Assembly: GCF_008831285.2 (NCBI RefSeq)
Contig: NC_045143.1
Span: 7,945,503 to 8,009,502, forward strand
Reading direction: 5' to 3'
DNA: 64,000 nucleotides
From: Nymphaea colorata
Taxonomy: Eukaryota; Streptophyta; Magnoliopsida; Nymphaeales; Nymphaeaceae
Within the stretch, counting starts at the first letter, position 1, and every line of letters begins with the position of its first letter. A program made the translations under genes and the position numbers. The notes beneath the pieces are model-generated. The model worked only from the letters and a program-made list of their open reading frames with translations, was not told where the DNA came from and ran no database searches. Positions 1-12,470 of the stretch are shown in pieces.

Positions 1-3000
1 GAGTTGGAGGAAGCCACAAAATGTGCTTGTCACCACAAATAATGTGACAGCTTAAAGCTATTATATCACAAAATTGTTTTTACTCTGTCAGCAATATTGT
101 GTATATTCGTTTCTTTATAATGCTTCCAAAAGGGTGCCAACTTTATTCCCTTTAAAGAAAGTTATGATCTCATTATATTTATATATATATAAAGATGGGT
201 TTATGGTTAACGTATGCCTTGATCCTTATCTTCGCTTATTTATTTGTTTAATGGTCGTCCTAATAATCTTTGACCTCCTTTTCGGTGTGTTCTCAAACCC
301 TTAGAATCAGCACGGGTTTCATCTCTGCTTTTGGCTGCTTTGGTTGTCGATGACGATGCATTCTAAGGCAAGCAAAAAACCTACTTTTGTCTTTTAACGG
401 TTGCCAACACACACACATGCACACGCTCAGACATTCCCCACACACGCAAGCACAAGCAGAGCCCTTTATTTTAAGTTTTTAAAAAAAAAAGAAAAAGAAA
501 AAGCAGATTCAACTATAGTGCAGAGATGAATATGAAATCTCAAAATTACACAGTTTCAAGAAACGTGAAAAATTTAATGCTTAAATCCAATTTGGCAACG
601 ACTTTAAGATTAATGATTTTAAGTTGACTGGACTACGTCAATTTAATCATCATCTTTTTGCATGTTATAAGGGCATTAATGGTGGATGGTGGTTTCAACC
701 AATTTTCAACTTGTTCATCCGATCTATTGTGATGGACAGCTGAAAAAAACCAAGAAAAAAAAAAGTGCAAACTAATATTAAATGATTGAAATGTCTAAAG
801 CTTTTTTTTTTCATTGTTTTTCTTTCAATCAACCATTACGATAGATTGGATAGTCCGTGAGTTAGCTGACTCTGGCTATATATATATAAATATATATATA
901 TATACATATATATATAAAACCAATCCTTGTGAGGTTACTCTAATGAGTATTATATATGCATGTATATATTTTGAAGCAGTAAAGACCTTCATGAAAAGAG
1001 TATGTATATATATATACACACACACAAAAAACAAAACTTTTTTCAAATAAAAATATGTTTTTTACGCGCTAAGAACGTACGCTTATTTCCCTCTAAACAA
1101 GTGACGTATATCACAGTTGCAGGTTTTCACTTAATTTCAATTATTGACAAAATAAATAGAGGGAAATTTTCGATATGGGTTGCTTTTCTACTCTAACTTT
1201 AAAAGGACAACAGTTCACAATTGTCTTAATATGGGTGATACTTTTCATGAAAATGGTCAAATAAGAGCATGCAAAGAAGTTCCTTAGCCAGAAGAAACAA
1301 AACAAAACAAAACAGTATTCTGCAATTTAATTTGTTTGAATATTACCCTCACTCTTTTTTAACAAGAAAGAAGGGCAGGGTCATAATTTATTAAGGATAA
1401 TATTTTAAAAAATGTAGTTAACAATTTCTGTTTATGAAGTTCGAGAGTTGTCATGGTAAGTGATGAAATGGCAGAAAGAGGTCCTTTGCTGGAAGCGAAA
1501 CTTAGGCCCAAAAAAATTTTCCTAAAAAGAAAGCACATTAAATTTGGCATTAGTTATAAAGGTCTGCACGAGAAAAATTGACGGATTTATCTTTTAAATT
1601 CAATATTTATGGTTTTGTCAAGTCAATTTGTCATTGAATTTAGGGGGGAAAAAAAAAACAAGACAAAAGTTGAACAAAATCGATCCATACACAAAATGAC
1701 AATCCTCGCTTCCGACATCATATACCAATGCACTCTAATTAACAACATACGTTGAACTTTGTTTCTTGCATCTACTAACACCCATTCTTTTACACAAAAC
1801 ACGGATATAATGTCATTTCTAGAACCCAGCCGGCCAGTTTATGATAAATAACGAGCGCTGCTGATTTATATATAATTTTGGAGAGCTTCTTCACATTGAT
1901 CATCCTTCGTTCTTCCCTTGTTTTCCAATTTTTCACTTCAATTTGAAACTGATTGATTGGCTTCCACCAGAACTTGCAAAAAAACCTTTGAATAAAGAAC
2001 TTACAATAAGGTAAAGTAAAGGTGACGCAAGTGCTTTACTTAAGTTCAAGTATGCTTTAATTTGCATCGTCAAGGGGGCTGGTGCAACTGATAGAGTATG
2101 ATGAGGTTGGTAGAGAACCAGTATCCATTTCAAACTCCCAGTAAAAAGAGGAAACCAAAATGCAAGTTGATGCACAATGAGATCGCCATCATGAACTATG
2201 TTAATTTTGACTCTCTCTCTCCATATTTTCTTGCATTTGATTATAACATTGGTTGGTATTTGAAGAAATTAAGCTTATTCGTGATTGGTATTTGAACTTT
2301 GATCGAGCTGAGCCATCAAGTTTCTTTGCTTGTTTGCTTGGTTTTGGTATAATATCATTTACGTAAGTGCATTATATCATATTCGACATTAAATAATTTT
2401 CTTAGCTAAAACCAAATTTTGCGCAGATCAAAGAGACGTATTATTTTCTTTAGGTGTATTTTTTTGTATTTGATCACGTTATTATTATTGTCCTTTTCAC
2501 TTTTTCTAGGTCTTCAAAGAATCTATCGCTAAGGTAAAGCAGGATTTTTTTTTTTTCATCGTGCATTAAATATATTGTTAACAAATTTTCAATTGATCAT
2601 GGAAGTCACTCGGATCTTGTGGGGTTACCCCATATAAGTGGACCTAAGTTCACCCAAGTTTCAATACTAAATTAATGTTTCAAAGAGTTGGTTTTGTAGA
2701 GCATACACTCAGGGCAGAATCAAAATAGTTTCAAATTTAAAAATCACTATTTTTATATAGAATAAAATAAAATCACTAAAATTTTATATGTAAATTTAAA
2801 AAAAAAAAGAAAAAAGAAAAAAGGAAGGCCTGGACCCGGACCCCTGGTGGCCCCCTCTGTGGCTCCGCCCCTAATTACCCATTTAAGACAAACGAGACAA
2901 TTAGCTTGAGCTAGAAGCAGCGAGAGGGGAGCCGCTTCGCTTCATCGGTGGTAGCAATCAGATGTTTAATTTCACATTGTAACGACACGTTTGTTCCTTT

Positions 3001-3320
3001 TGGTGCTGAGCTTCTTGGTAGTTGTATTGTCACTTGGGAGAAGATAGAACACTTTCACATTCATTTGTTTCGTGCAAGCTGGCCATGAACTGCTGTAGAT
3101 GATTCTGCTCCTCCATCGTTAGATGATCAGCTCCGAATTAAGCAAGGTTTCTTGCTTAATAATCTGCATCACCTTTCTATTATTAACTTAATAAGTGGTT
3201 CATAAATTGGTTGCCTTGAATGATAAGATCAACGAGACACGTAAACAAACAGCGCTGGTGACCAAGAGGCTGACGATCGAAGGAAATGAGCCTAAAGGCC
3301 CTCTCCTCACCCCAACTTCT
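1..3320. other. Intergenic, no gene seen
   Basis: AT-rich intergenic sequence. It contains a TA-rich microsatellite near 877-918, CA-type repeats near 409-450 and 1015-1025, and many A/T runs. All open frames are short (under about 80 codons), lack splice-supported extension and resemble no family I know. A fragment near 2828-2880 ends in TGGCTCCGCCCCT, a sequence also seen as a terminus in other repeats of this window (compare 12288-12470), so it is probably a transposon remnant. A poly-A tract runs 3325-3353. Confidence 0.6.
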
Positions 3321-3356
<36 letters not shown>

Positions 3357-3420
3357 TCCAGAATAGCGTTGGCACCAATGGCAGTGGTGCACCTTTTAAT
3401 ATAATTCTCAGGCAAGTTGA

Positions 3421-3935
3421 ACTAGGGGTGAACACAAGCCGAGTCGAACTCGAGTTCAGTAAGCTTGAGCTTGGTTTGACTAATGAAACCTCGATCTCGA
3501 CTCGACTCATGCTCGAGAATAACTCAACAAAAGCAGCCCAAACTCGACTCAATAGTTACATGTTGAGCTCGAGCTCGACTCGATTAAGGCTCGACAAACT
3601 CATTTCAATAGAATTGATATTCATCGTTATTTGTTGAGCTCAAGCTCGACTCGATTAAGTCTCGACAAACTCGTTTGAATAAAATTGACATTCATCATTA
3701 CGTGTTGAGTTCAAACTCAACTTGATTAAGGCTCGACAAACTCGTAAACTCGTTTGAATATATCGACTTGATTAAGGCTCAACAAACTCGATTAAGGCTC
3801 GACCTCGACTCGGTAGTTACATGTTGAGCTCAAACTCAACTCGATTCTTTGAATGAGTTGAGTTCGGCTTGAACTCGTTCACAAGCCGAGCTTTAACGAG
3901 TCAAGCTTGACTGGTTGTTCACCACTAAGTCGAAC
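3421..3935. repeat. CGAGCTCGA-rich non-autonomous element
   Basis: About 500 bp built of repeated variants of GCTCGACTCGATTAAGGCTC and GACAAACTCGTTTGAATAAA, in a loose tandem arrangement. The left edge reads GGGGTGAACACAAGCCGAG and the right edge reads TTGTTCACCACTA, so the ends form a short imperfect inverted repeat (GGTGAACA). Similar sequence recurs at 13303-13510, 52325-52565, 59560-59830 and 60687-61062. It has no coding capacity. A DNA transposon (MITE-like) origin is an inference from the inverted ends; the superfamily is not determined. Confidence 0.6.
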
Positions 3936-3959
3936 TGCATACGTGCTACTTGTATAATT

Positions 3960-4270
3960 TATCTGATAAAGTTTTAAGTTTGGTTTTAAATAAATATAAA
4001 ATCGGATTGAGTGATTGAATAAATATTCGATATATGTCATCCATGCATTTTGAAAGCCAGTTTGTAATGTATAAATGATGAGGTTCAGATTTCGTTGTGT
4101 ATTTAAAAGCCAGATTCTAGGTTCTGATGTGAATTTAACTCGAATTCGGACTAGATATGGATTTTGAATTTAAAATTCCATTTCACATGTAGTATGGCAT
4201 AATTGAATCCAAATTGAACCAAACATATAAACATCCGATAAATCGGACATGGTAAAGATTAAACACATCC
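3960..4270. repeat. Diverged copy of the GACATCCCTA-type element
   Basis: Shares an internal core with the better preserved copies at 5309-5703, 6552-6986 and 63600-63988: a GGTTTTAAATAAATAT stretch, then CATTTTGAAAGCCAG, GTATTTAAAAGCCAGAT and a downstream GGATTTTGAATTTAAA segment. The clear terminal sequence is missing, so this copy looks truncated or heavily mutated. Confidence 0.45.
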
Positions 4271-4280
4271 GATTACAATC

Positions 4281-5150
4281 ATAGCAGTGAGAGGGTCCAT
4301 TCTCTTGCTAAACATTTGGTGGACCTCTGTAAATAGTTGGAATGTGGGGCTGGTCATCGCAAATTGATTTAAATCTTTCACGCCCTACCTTTCATGAGCA
4401 AAAGAAATCGTAAACATCTCAACCCCTTTCTCCTTACTAATTAAATTAAGTACAAGAGGACCCAATTTCCATATTTTTTCAAAAAAAGTGGCTCAAATTA
4501 CTGAAGACCTCAAATAAATCAACGCTCACTCCATCATTATATCTTAAGGAAATTAAAATAGAAGGGAAAAGTTTCAGCAAATCAGTTATAGACCAGCAAG
4601 GTGGTCCTTGCTTGTAGACGCAGAAATTTTTAAGAAGTTGGTAACAATGATGATCCTTTATGAATTTGTCTTTAAAAATGCACGCGTTGCCACAGCCTTA
4701 AGGATCCATTAAATTATTTGGTTCAAAGTAAATAATACTTAACTGCCTCATATCATAATCCTGCTGAATTTTTTAACAAAAAGTTATATGTCAATTCAAT
4801 TACTGAATAATTATACGCATATTAAAATTATCATGTTTTATATAAGTTTTGAGAAGTAGACACCTGTTAATGTGAGAAATTCACCCCATTGAACTTTTTA
4901 TCTCCTTTTATGTCAAAAAAACTTCAAGCAAGAAATCGGCAACTTGGAATTCAAAACTTCAAATTAAGGTTGATAGTGCAAGTCATTGTTGAGCTGGTCT
5001 TTGGCCATCTTATTCGTTATAATGAAGAATATTAAGTGCATATCAAGTTGCAAAACTGTGGAAACTTCGTTGCTAAAATCATGCGTGCTTGATCAATCAA
5101 AGTATCGGACTCACTATTTCTTTTAGGTTTAAGTTCTCATTTTATGAGTT
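4281..5150. other. Intergenic, no gene seen
   Basis: AT-rich DNA with no long open frame, no recognisable protein similarity and no repeat I could delimit. Confidence 0.55.
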
Positions 5151-5154
5151 CCTT

Positions 5155-5245
5155 GTCCACGAGGGCTGTATAAATTTGGGTAGGTGCTAGAGTGTTGCGC
5201 TAACAACACCTCATTAGTTCGATTTTCATGGATACTATTTTTCTG
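5155..5245 (+). repeat. SINE-like repeat fragment
   Basis: Contains GAGGGCTGTATAAATTTGGG followed by AGGTGCTAGAGTGTTGCGCT and a TTAGTTCGATTTTC block that resembles a tRNA-type B box (GGTTCGANTCC). The first part recurs at 5750-5800 (GAGGGCTGTATAAGTTTGGC). The two fragments flank the element at 5309-5703. A tRNA-derived SINE is my interpretation; no poly-A tail is visible. Confidence 0.35.
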
Positions 5246-5308
5246 AACTGCAAACAGTGGCATACACGACACTATAGTTGAAAAGCATATTGTAGGACCA
5301 CCGAGGTC

Positions 5309-5703
5309 TAGGCATGTTAATATATTCGATTTAGATTAGATACCAACCCAACCATTTTAAAAAAGTTGAATATAGAAAAAAAAATATTTGATTAAGAAAT
5401 CATATCAGATTCGGATTTAAGAAGTGACATCCAATCATATTTGAATTCAGACATGTATAAATACCCAATTGGATTTAGTTTTAAATAAATATTCTGTATC
5501 TAATATTTTTACTTCTTACATTTTGAAAATCGGCTAGATTCGGTTCACAATTTGGACTTTGACATAAATCTAAAAAACGGATTTCAGGTTTGGATCTGAA
5601 TATGGCTTTTCTTTCTCTATATTTGAACCCGAATGTGAATATCTGAAAATGCGAATACGGCTAAAAGTACATCCTATTTGAATCCAATCCATTGACATCC
5701 CTA
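5309..5703. repeat. Non-autonomous TIR element, copy B
   Basis: About 395 bp. The left end is TAGGCATGTTAATATATTCG and the right end is CCATTGACATCCCTA. These are inverted relatives of each other (TAGG-ATGT-AAT versus the reverse complement of ATTGACATCCCTA). The interior is AT-rich with phrases such as TTTTAAATAAATAT and ACATTTTGAAAATCGGCTAGATTCGG. It has no coding potential. TAG...CTA ends suggest a hAT-like or related MITE, but I could not settle a target duplication. Confidence 0.6.
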
Positions 5704-6551
5704 CCCAGGTCCCAAAGTAGTTTTGGGCCTAGAAGTGGGGGTAGCTTGGCCTCTCGCGAACCGACAAGAGGGCTGTATAAGTTTGGCTAAGTGCTAAAAT
5801 AGCTTTCAAATTGGAAGGATGTAAATATGTGCATCTACCAATCAAATTTTCTTTTAATGTTGAAAGGAAGAAAAGAGAGAGAGAGAGAGAGGAAGCCACA
5901 AGTACCAAATCTCCCTTGTGTTTGTTCTTAACTTGCTGATTCAAGAGTCCCACGCGCTTTATCTTTTAATACTTTCTAAAATATTTGGAGAATTTTTTGC
6001 TTTCCATTAAATTATATATATGTTTTCTGTTTGTTCTTTCAATGTCTCTTTGTTAATATTTTTGGCTGATTTACAACCAGTCAACTGAATTGGTGAATCT
6101 ACTAATTCACGGGTCGGATAAGCAGCCCCGCTGATTCTTACCACACTGGTTTTGAGTAAATGGGAACATTCATATGCAACAAAAAAAAAAAAGATAACCA
6201 CAATTTTAGGCATGAAACTACTTAAGCACCCTATTGCACTGGGATAAAATAATATTAGGGTCGTCCATAGCAGTATCAGTAGTTTGTTTTGGATCTCATA
6301 CCAAATTCTCATTCTCATTTATAACTGAATTCGGATTTCTTACGCCTTGTTCATTTTCTGGATCTATTTTCTGTCGGAACCATTGTCATTTGGCTTTCAA
6401 CCACGATTGTCATTTGGCTTTCAACCAAAAGAAAGAAACAAGTAAAGAAAATGAATCCAGAAAATTAACTTGGATCCATTCATTACAAACAAGTCTGGCG
6501 ACACCCATATAGTCAGTCACATACCCGAACGCATGATGGCACCATTCCAAA

Positions 6552-6986
6552 TAGCAATGTCAATATATCTGATTTGGAGCAGATATCCAACTGAATCGTT
6601 TCAAAAAAATGGGATATGAAATCAAAAATTTGGTATCTGACTAGAATTTGGATCGGATTTATATTTTAGAAATGATATTCAATTGGATTCTGGTTCATAT
6701 ATACATAAATATCCGACAATATTCACATTTGGATCAGATTTAGTTAAAATAATATCATATATCTAATGCTCTTACCTTTTGAAAATGGGATGGATTAGGT
6801 TCAAAAATCAGATTCGGGTACATATGTAAAAATCAGATTTAAATTGTGAAAGTGGAGTTCAGAATCAGATTTGGATATGGCTTTTCTTTATTTGCATTTG
6901 AATCCAAATATGAGTACGTGAATTTCCAAAAAAATTAATATGGTTAAGGTTATATCCAATTCAAATTCGATCCATGGACATCCCTA
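6552..6986. repeat. Non-autonomous TIR element, copy C
   Basis: About 435 bp related to 5309-5703. It begins TAGCAATGTCAATATATCTG and ends TCCATGGACATCCCTA. The core shares TTTTGAAAATGGGATGGATTAGGTTC and the GGATATGGCTTTTCTTT segment with copy B. It is non-coding. Confidence 0.6.
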
Positions 6987-7985
6987 ATTCCAAAGACTTC
7001 CATTTCTTGTGCTGATTGAAAAGCACCCTCTTCGACTCGTTTACTGAAGATACAATTATATATATTATTTTGTCATTTCCTTTGCTCCTGAAAACTTTTA
7101 TATGCTATCATATTTTGAAATCTGATGCATAATTACAAGATTTCTGAGGTCATATCGCACTGCAGGATCTGTTAATGAACATAAAGTGCAGAGGTTGAAA
7201 TTCTGTATATTTAGAGTTGTTGGCGTATGCGACACAGTGATCATGGATCATCTTGATGAAGGGCAATGCCTTTCAATGTTACATCCACTTGAATATAGTT
7301 GAAGCACATTAGCGCCACAAGCCAACGATATGAAAATACAAACATAAGTTTGGTTTTTTTTTTTCCATTACATCCCGTGCACATGGGAGTTTCTTGGTTC
7401 CTTTTGACGATTTCTTTATTCCCAATAATGACTATACATGTCGTCCACATACACGAAAATTGTTTGATATCTTGATTTTTCTTTTTGATATTGAAAGGAG
7501 AGTGACTTAACTGTTCGTTAGAATGTTGTTCTTCCAGTGCCAGAACAAATCATTGATGTTTGTATCATCAATGATTTCTGAGGTCATATCGCACTCCAAG
7601 GGCATTTTAAAAGTTGTCAAATAAATGATTTCTGTTTGTGGTATTATTATCTGTTCGAATGACTCGAACCTTCATTGATGTTGAGATTCAATCATGCTGT
7701 AAAAAAAATTGAAAATGTTCAAGAACTTCATATCTTGATTTCATAAAGAAAATCTATGTATTTTTCTGAAAATCATTGACGGAAGAAACAGAATATAAAC
7801 TTGTAGCCACTGTATCATCTCAAAAACACAAAACTTTTAGAAGCTGGAAGACGCGGGAATCCGGTCGTGTAACGTTGGCATAAGAACAAATCTCACATTC
7901 ATAAATATTCCGAGAGGATTGAAAGATTAAGTACTTGAAGGATGCACAAGACAGTAGCGCCACTGGGTGTTTGTTTGTCATCAAC
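6987..7985. other. Intergenic with a spaced 23-bp direct repeat
   Basis: No gene. The 23-bp sequence GATTTCTGAGGTCATATCGC plus ACT occurs at 7139-7161 and again at 7573-7595, 434 bp apart and in the same orientation. Short open frames here are not supported. Confidence 0.5.
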
Positions 7986-7989
7986 ATAA

Positions 7990-8500
7990 GTGCCAGGTAA
8001 AGAAAAATTGGCTTTCTCGCTTGACTTAATATGCAGACTGCTGATTTACTTCGTCATCTTCACCAATCATCCTCTCTGCTGTCACTCGATCCTGAAACAC
8101 TACTTTAACTTGAGGTGAAAATACAACATTACAGTTGTCCATGCGTTTTTGTTGCTTTTTCTACTCTCATAAGGTTGTCATGAATTGCAGGTATGTGAAG
8201 AACAATGTCATCAATTTTGTAATTGAAGAAAGTAGCAGCAGTTTCAATTACCTTTCTCGGCTACCCATTTGCCGCAGAAATTGATTTGACGACATTCTCT
8301 GTATTAAAGTTTTCAAGATCTGTATTCATGTTTTTCACATATGCGTTGCATCAGGTTCAACAATTAATCCAGATTATCAGATGTACACATATATTTAGAA
8401 GCAGAGGGAGAAGGAATGGTCTGCCGGAGCTTTTGGCATCATTAATCAGTAATGGTTCCCCGGTAGCAGTTTTACCTGTTCAGTTGGTGCGCCTATATGC
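7990..8500 (-). mobile_element. Decayed Copia retrotransposon fragment (pre-integrase region)
   Basis: Read on the minus strand, 8240-8165 encodes a segment containing VLHIPAIHDNLM and VEKATKTHG. After a one-base frame shift near 8132, it continues as NCNVVFSPQVKVVFQDRV and TAERMIG (about 8132-8060). This order (a V-L-x-x-P-x-x-x-x-N-L-hydrophobic-S/R-V motif, then a cysteine/F-x-P segment and the F-x-D-R-x-T repeat) matches the region before integrase in Ty1/Copia polyproteins. Stops and the frame shift show it is dead. Minus-strand sequence up to about 8870 has charged Glu/Lys repeats and may belong to the same relic, but that is less certain. No LTRs were identified. Confidence 0.55.
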
Positions 8501-10260
8501 ATCTAAGCCCTAGCATTTCAACTTCTTCCTTTGGTGGACAGAGGTTTAGCATGGAGAGATTAATCAACATGATTCTCTTATATCTTGTTCTTAACATGAT
8601 TCTCTTATATCATGTTCTTACATTTTTTACAATGGCTGCATTCGAATCATTCTTATTGTTTTCAATCACAGTAGCAAATGCCAATTTCTTCAGTTCCTCC
8701 TCGTCTTTCTTCAGTTCCTCCTCGTTTGTAATTCGCCTTGCTGCTGTCATTCTCATGATAATTACTCAAATAAAACTGAGAGGAACAGTTGATATCATGA
8801 GGATTAATTGGCTATGCATTATAGTCGGATCTAAACATAAAGAGAAGTTGAAAAGCTTTCTAATTTGATTTGATCATGTTCTAGTATTTTTGCAGTATCA
8901 ACTGAATTGATCTGAAGAGGAGCAATATACGAGTGAATCTGATCATGTCACATTCATTGAACAGGAAACGTATATTGCTTCTAGAAATATAGAAGATCGC
9001 CGGGGAAAAGAAAAAAAATCCAGACTGGTCAGTGTTACTCCTAACTTGTCCTTATCTTCTGTATCACCAACTTGTAGTAACATCTGGAAAAATCACCAGC
9101 AAATCTTCAGATCGACAATATTCCTACAAGTGGTCTGTAGATATGAAACAATGTTGTTGCCGAAAGATCAGAAGATCAGGTCCAATAGGCCACTACCCAT
9201 TGGCCAATACCTGCCGATTTCCCATTTTTATTCAAAAATAATTAGAGAAAATTTATGCTAATAAAGAAAACTAAAACATATCTTATGTTTTGAAGAATGC
9301 ACATCGGCCCGTATAGTTTTAGCAATGGTCCGGTACGATGCGATGATAATGTGCATGGCTATTGAGTGTACATGCATCGAACGTCACTATTGAGTAAGCA
9401 GGAAGAGTATTTCATTTTAACAACCAAATGGTTGGCAGCCGCTACTTACTAACTAAAAGAGCATTATTTTGTTTATGAACTTTCAAATTGAACCTATGTA
9501 CGTTCATTTACCTCTCTTGGGACCTGTGGAACCAACCAAGTGGTCTGTCAGAGTCACCGAATTAGGCCCAAACCCAGGTAGGATTGGATCTGATACAGGT
9601 CAGATTTGGACCACGCCAGCCACTTGATCACAACCAAAAACCCCATGCGATTCTTACCTACCAAGTAGTTGATAGGTCACATCTGATCTCGATTCCATCA
9701 TTTCGAACCCGACTTCACATAGATAAGATCCAAGCTGTTAAGACAAGTTGATTAATATCCATAATTTTTTCCTCAACAAGTTGATATCAGATCATGTTTG
9801 TGGATCTTGGTTGAAATATTCCATTAAGGGGATGTTCTATGTATGTTATTATTCTATAAATTTGCATGTCTCAAAGATTGAGGCCGGTTCATGGCACATT
9901 GGAACATATTCCTACTACCAAATGCCTTCCAAAAGATACAAGCAGTCTATCACTAAATAAATGTTTATTTCTAGCAAATTTTGCTAATTTTTGCAGACTC
10001 CTCTCACTTGCCCATAACCTCTAGAGCTCCAAGCCAAACCTTTTCGGGTAGGTTGAAAATGCCAAGAATTTTTAGTTTATTTTTCTTTAACTAAAAAGTT
10101 AAAAAAAAAAAGAGGCACTTAGGAGGCATTTAATTACCCTTGATCTACTCTTACTTAAAATCCCCAGGATCTTAAATCCAGAACCTTCCTCTTTTTACTT
10201 TAAATCAGATATTTTGCCAGTGTAAAAGGTAAAATGTGAATTTGAAAGTATTGATCTTAG
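8501..10260. other. Intergenic, no gene seen
   Basis: Contains a 27-bp near-perfect tandem duplication (8566-8592 and 8593-8619, one mismatch) and a roughly 20-bp duplicated TTCTTCAGTTCCTCCTCGT motif near 8688-8727. The plus-strand open frames at 8223-8513 and 8497-8868 lie over the Copia-like relic and are not credible genes. The remainder to 10260 shows nothing recognisable. Confidence 0.5.
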
Positions 10261-10262
10261 AC

Positions 10263-10800
10263 CAACCTAAGATCCTTTGGGCTCATTTGGTAAATGAAAC
10301 ACCTTTACCATGAATCTGCCCTAAAGATATAGGGATAGATTCATGTAACACTTACAGTGTGTTTCAACTGTCCAAAGATGCCTTAGGTACTTTTATTTAC
10401 CTCAAAACTCATATTTGAGGTGATCTGATGTCTCATATTTGAGGACTTGACGTCAAAGCTATTATCTCAAGTCTGAAGTTTTTACCTTATACTGAGGCTC
10501 TCAAATCCTCATTTTTACATTTACATAATCCCATGTTTCTTTACTTTGTGGGCCTTAACGGTAAAAGGGTCTCAGATCAGCCTAGAGATCTCATATCTGA
10601 AGCTTTTACCACAGATGAAGATATCAAATCAACCTTAGATCTGAGATCCAAAACTATTAAATACACAAGAATCGTAAATGTTAGTTCCAATCTTTTGCCA
10701 CATCAAATCCGTGGATCTAAAGCGAAGGTAAACCCAATTACCTCTGGTTCTGAAACTTCTCTCGATCTCCAATCAAACATTAACTTTTTTTTTTTGTTCC
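10263..10800. repeat. Decayed MITE-like repeat, 'GGATCTGAGATCC' family
   Basis: Contains short phrases shared with 13538-13975, 36005-36143, 41620-41830 and 47413-47642: GATCTGAGATCC, CTTTTGCCACATCAAATCCG and TGGATCT. The left portion (CTCATTTGGTAAATGAAACA, TTTGAGG tracts) resembles a second small repeat also seen near 39330-39640. Borders are not clear. It is non-coding. Confidence 0.4.
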
Positions 10801-10989
10801 CACAGAAAAGTGAAAGTGATGGTCACAAGTGTGGATTGTACGACTAACTTAAAATCACATGAAACTCTTCAGTGGAAACGTCAAAGCCATTTCATGAAAA
10901 TCTCCCTCATCATCCAATTAAAAGCTCTACTTTGACCTATCATGTCAATTTTATGAGCCGTTTTTCTTCATTTCCCGGAAGTATGGGGA

Positions 10990-11075
10990 ATGAAGGGCCT
11001 TCTAGTGCAGTCGGTTGGTAACCTCTCGCTGCGGACGTAGGGTAGGGCCTGCTAGCCCTACTTTAAAAAAAAAAA
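10990..11075 (+). repeat. SINE-like fragment with poly-A tail
   Basis: GGCCTTCTAGTGCAGTCGG followed by TTGGTAACC resembles the A box of a tRNA-type Pol III promoter (TRGYnnAGTnGG). About 60 bp later the unit ends in a poly-A run (about 11064-11077). No intact B box is visible. A truncated tRNA-derived SINE is the most economical reading. What follows (11078-11130) is low-complexity AT sequence. Confidence 0.4.
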
Positions 11076-11236
11076 AATTTACTTGTAAATTTTTTAAAAA
11101 AATTACGTATAAATTTTTAAAAAAATTTACTTGTTTTATATAAAATTTTTGAAAAATAATATTTTGGTCCATGTCTAAATTTATAAACTTTAATTTAGCT
11201 TCCTCATAAAAATTTCCGATTCCTCCCCTGATTGTA

Positions 11237-11362
11237 GTGAGATATTTGGTAGCAGAAAAAACAATCTAAAAGATCATGAAATTTTAGACTAACACATAGT
11301 TGAAAGAGTGGTGAGATATTTGATAGCAGAAAAAAAATCTGGAAGATCATGAAATTTTGGAC
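11237..11362. repeat. Diverged tandem duplication, about 73-bp period
   Basis: The segment starting GTGAGATATTTGGTAGCAGA and ending in GATCATGAAATTTTAGACT is repeated starting at about 11310 (GTGAGATATTTGATAGCAGA ... GATCATGAAATTTTGGACT), with a few substitutions and short indels. It is non-coding. Confidence 0.7.
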
Positions 11363-12275
11363 TCATCCCAGTCCGTGACAAGAACCTAAAGCCAACAACT
11401 CGAATAAATGTTAGAAAATGAAATTTTCTTACTTGGAAGGTTGAGGTCGCTGTCAACATAATTATATCTCCCACTAAAAAAAATATACAATTTTTTTGGG
11501 ATATTATTTGCTAGGAGTGCACGTGGGTCTGATCATGCATAATAAGGAGAATGGTGCAAGGTTTCCACTTTTATCCTTTTAAATTTATTATATATTTTAT
11601 ATGCTATATATATATACATATGTATTTTTGGTTAATTCTTGTGGAGTAATAGTATCTTGTTGTTTTAGAAAAGCAAGGTAAGAGGTCAGACACATTTCTA
11701 ACTTCAGAAATATTCAAAATTCAACTGATTATAAAAGAAGTAATAGAAAAAATGCACGCGGTTGCTCAAGTTAATAAAGTATATATCCTTGTGCAAAAAA
11801 AAGAAAAAGAAAAAAAGAACCACAATGTGAGATGATCCAGCGCGTGTATTGAAATCTGTATTAGGTTGCCGCCGAGATCCAAGGCAAGCAAACAGGGAAT
11901 CCAAGTCCAGACGAAAAGTAAATAAAATTAACACAAACTTCTGTACTCCAAACGCTTGAGTCCCAACTTAAAGATTCCAGCAACCGTCCAATAGAAATTT
12001 TAAATGCAAAATTTACAAAAAAGTGGCGACATGTTTAAGATATTGTAAAAAGGTGCCAGATGTGTGAAGATTTGGAGTCCTCTTTTTTAACTTTTTTACT
12101 ATAGTAAAAGCATACTTCACTTGCATCCTTCTAGATTTTATTGTCTCTTCATATATGAAATTGACATCGCATGAAATTGACACTCTATAGACCTTGAGAG
12201 CAAGGGTCGGCATTGCCGTACCACGGTCGCGCCAAGAAAGGAGGACTGGTTTCACCATTTAGAGCAACAACCTCT
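11363..12275. other. Intergenic, no gene seen
   Basis: AT-rich; short open frames only. Nothing recognisable. Confidence 0.5.
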
Positions 12276-12287
12276 TTGCTTCTGGGT

Positions 12288-12470
12288 AGGGGCGAAGGGA
12301 GGGGGCCTCACCTAGGCGGTGGCCCGACCCCAACTAATTGGAACAAAAAATACATTACAAAAATTAAAAATTTTTTGTTTTATAATGTATTTTTTAAATT
12401 TAAGTTTACTACCTAGATAAATAGGTTGGACTATTTGGCCCATCCCTGAAAAAATTTTTAGCTCTGCCCC
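12288..12470. mobile_element. 183-bp non-autonomous insertion with 12-bp flanking direct repeat
   Basis: The 12-bp sequence TTGCTTCTGGGT is found immediately left (12276-12287) and immediately right (12471-12482) of this segment, the signature of an insertion. The insert starts AGGGGCGAAG and ends AGCTCTGCCCC, giving short imperfect inverted ends (GGGGC-A/G-rich). The centre (about 12344-12402) is a foldback of ACAAAAAATACATTACAAAA with TTTTATAATGTATTTTTT. Similar 'TGGCTCYGYCCC' ends occur near 2860 and 43470. Family unknown; the long flank repeat could be a 9-bp target duplication extended by chance or a retroposon-type duplication. Confidence 0.65.
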
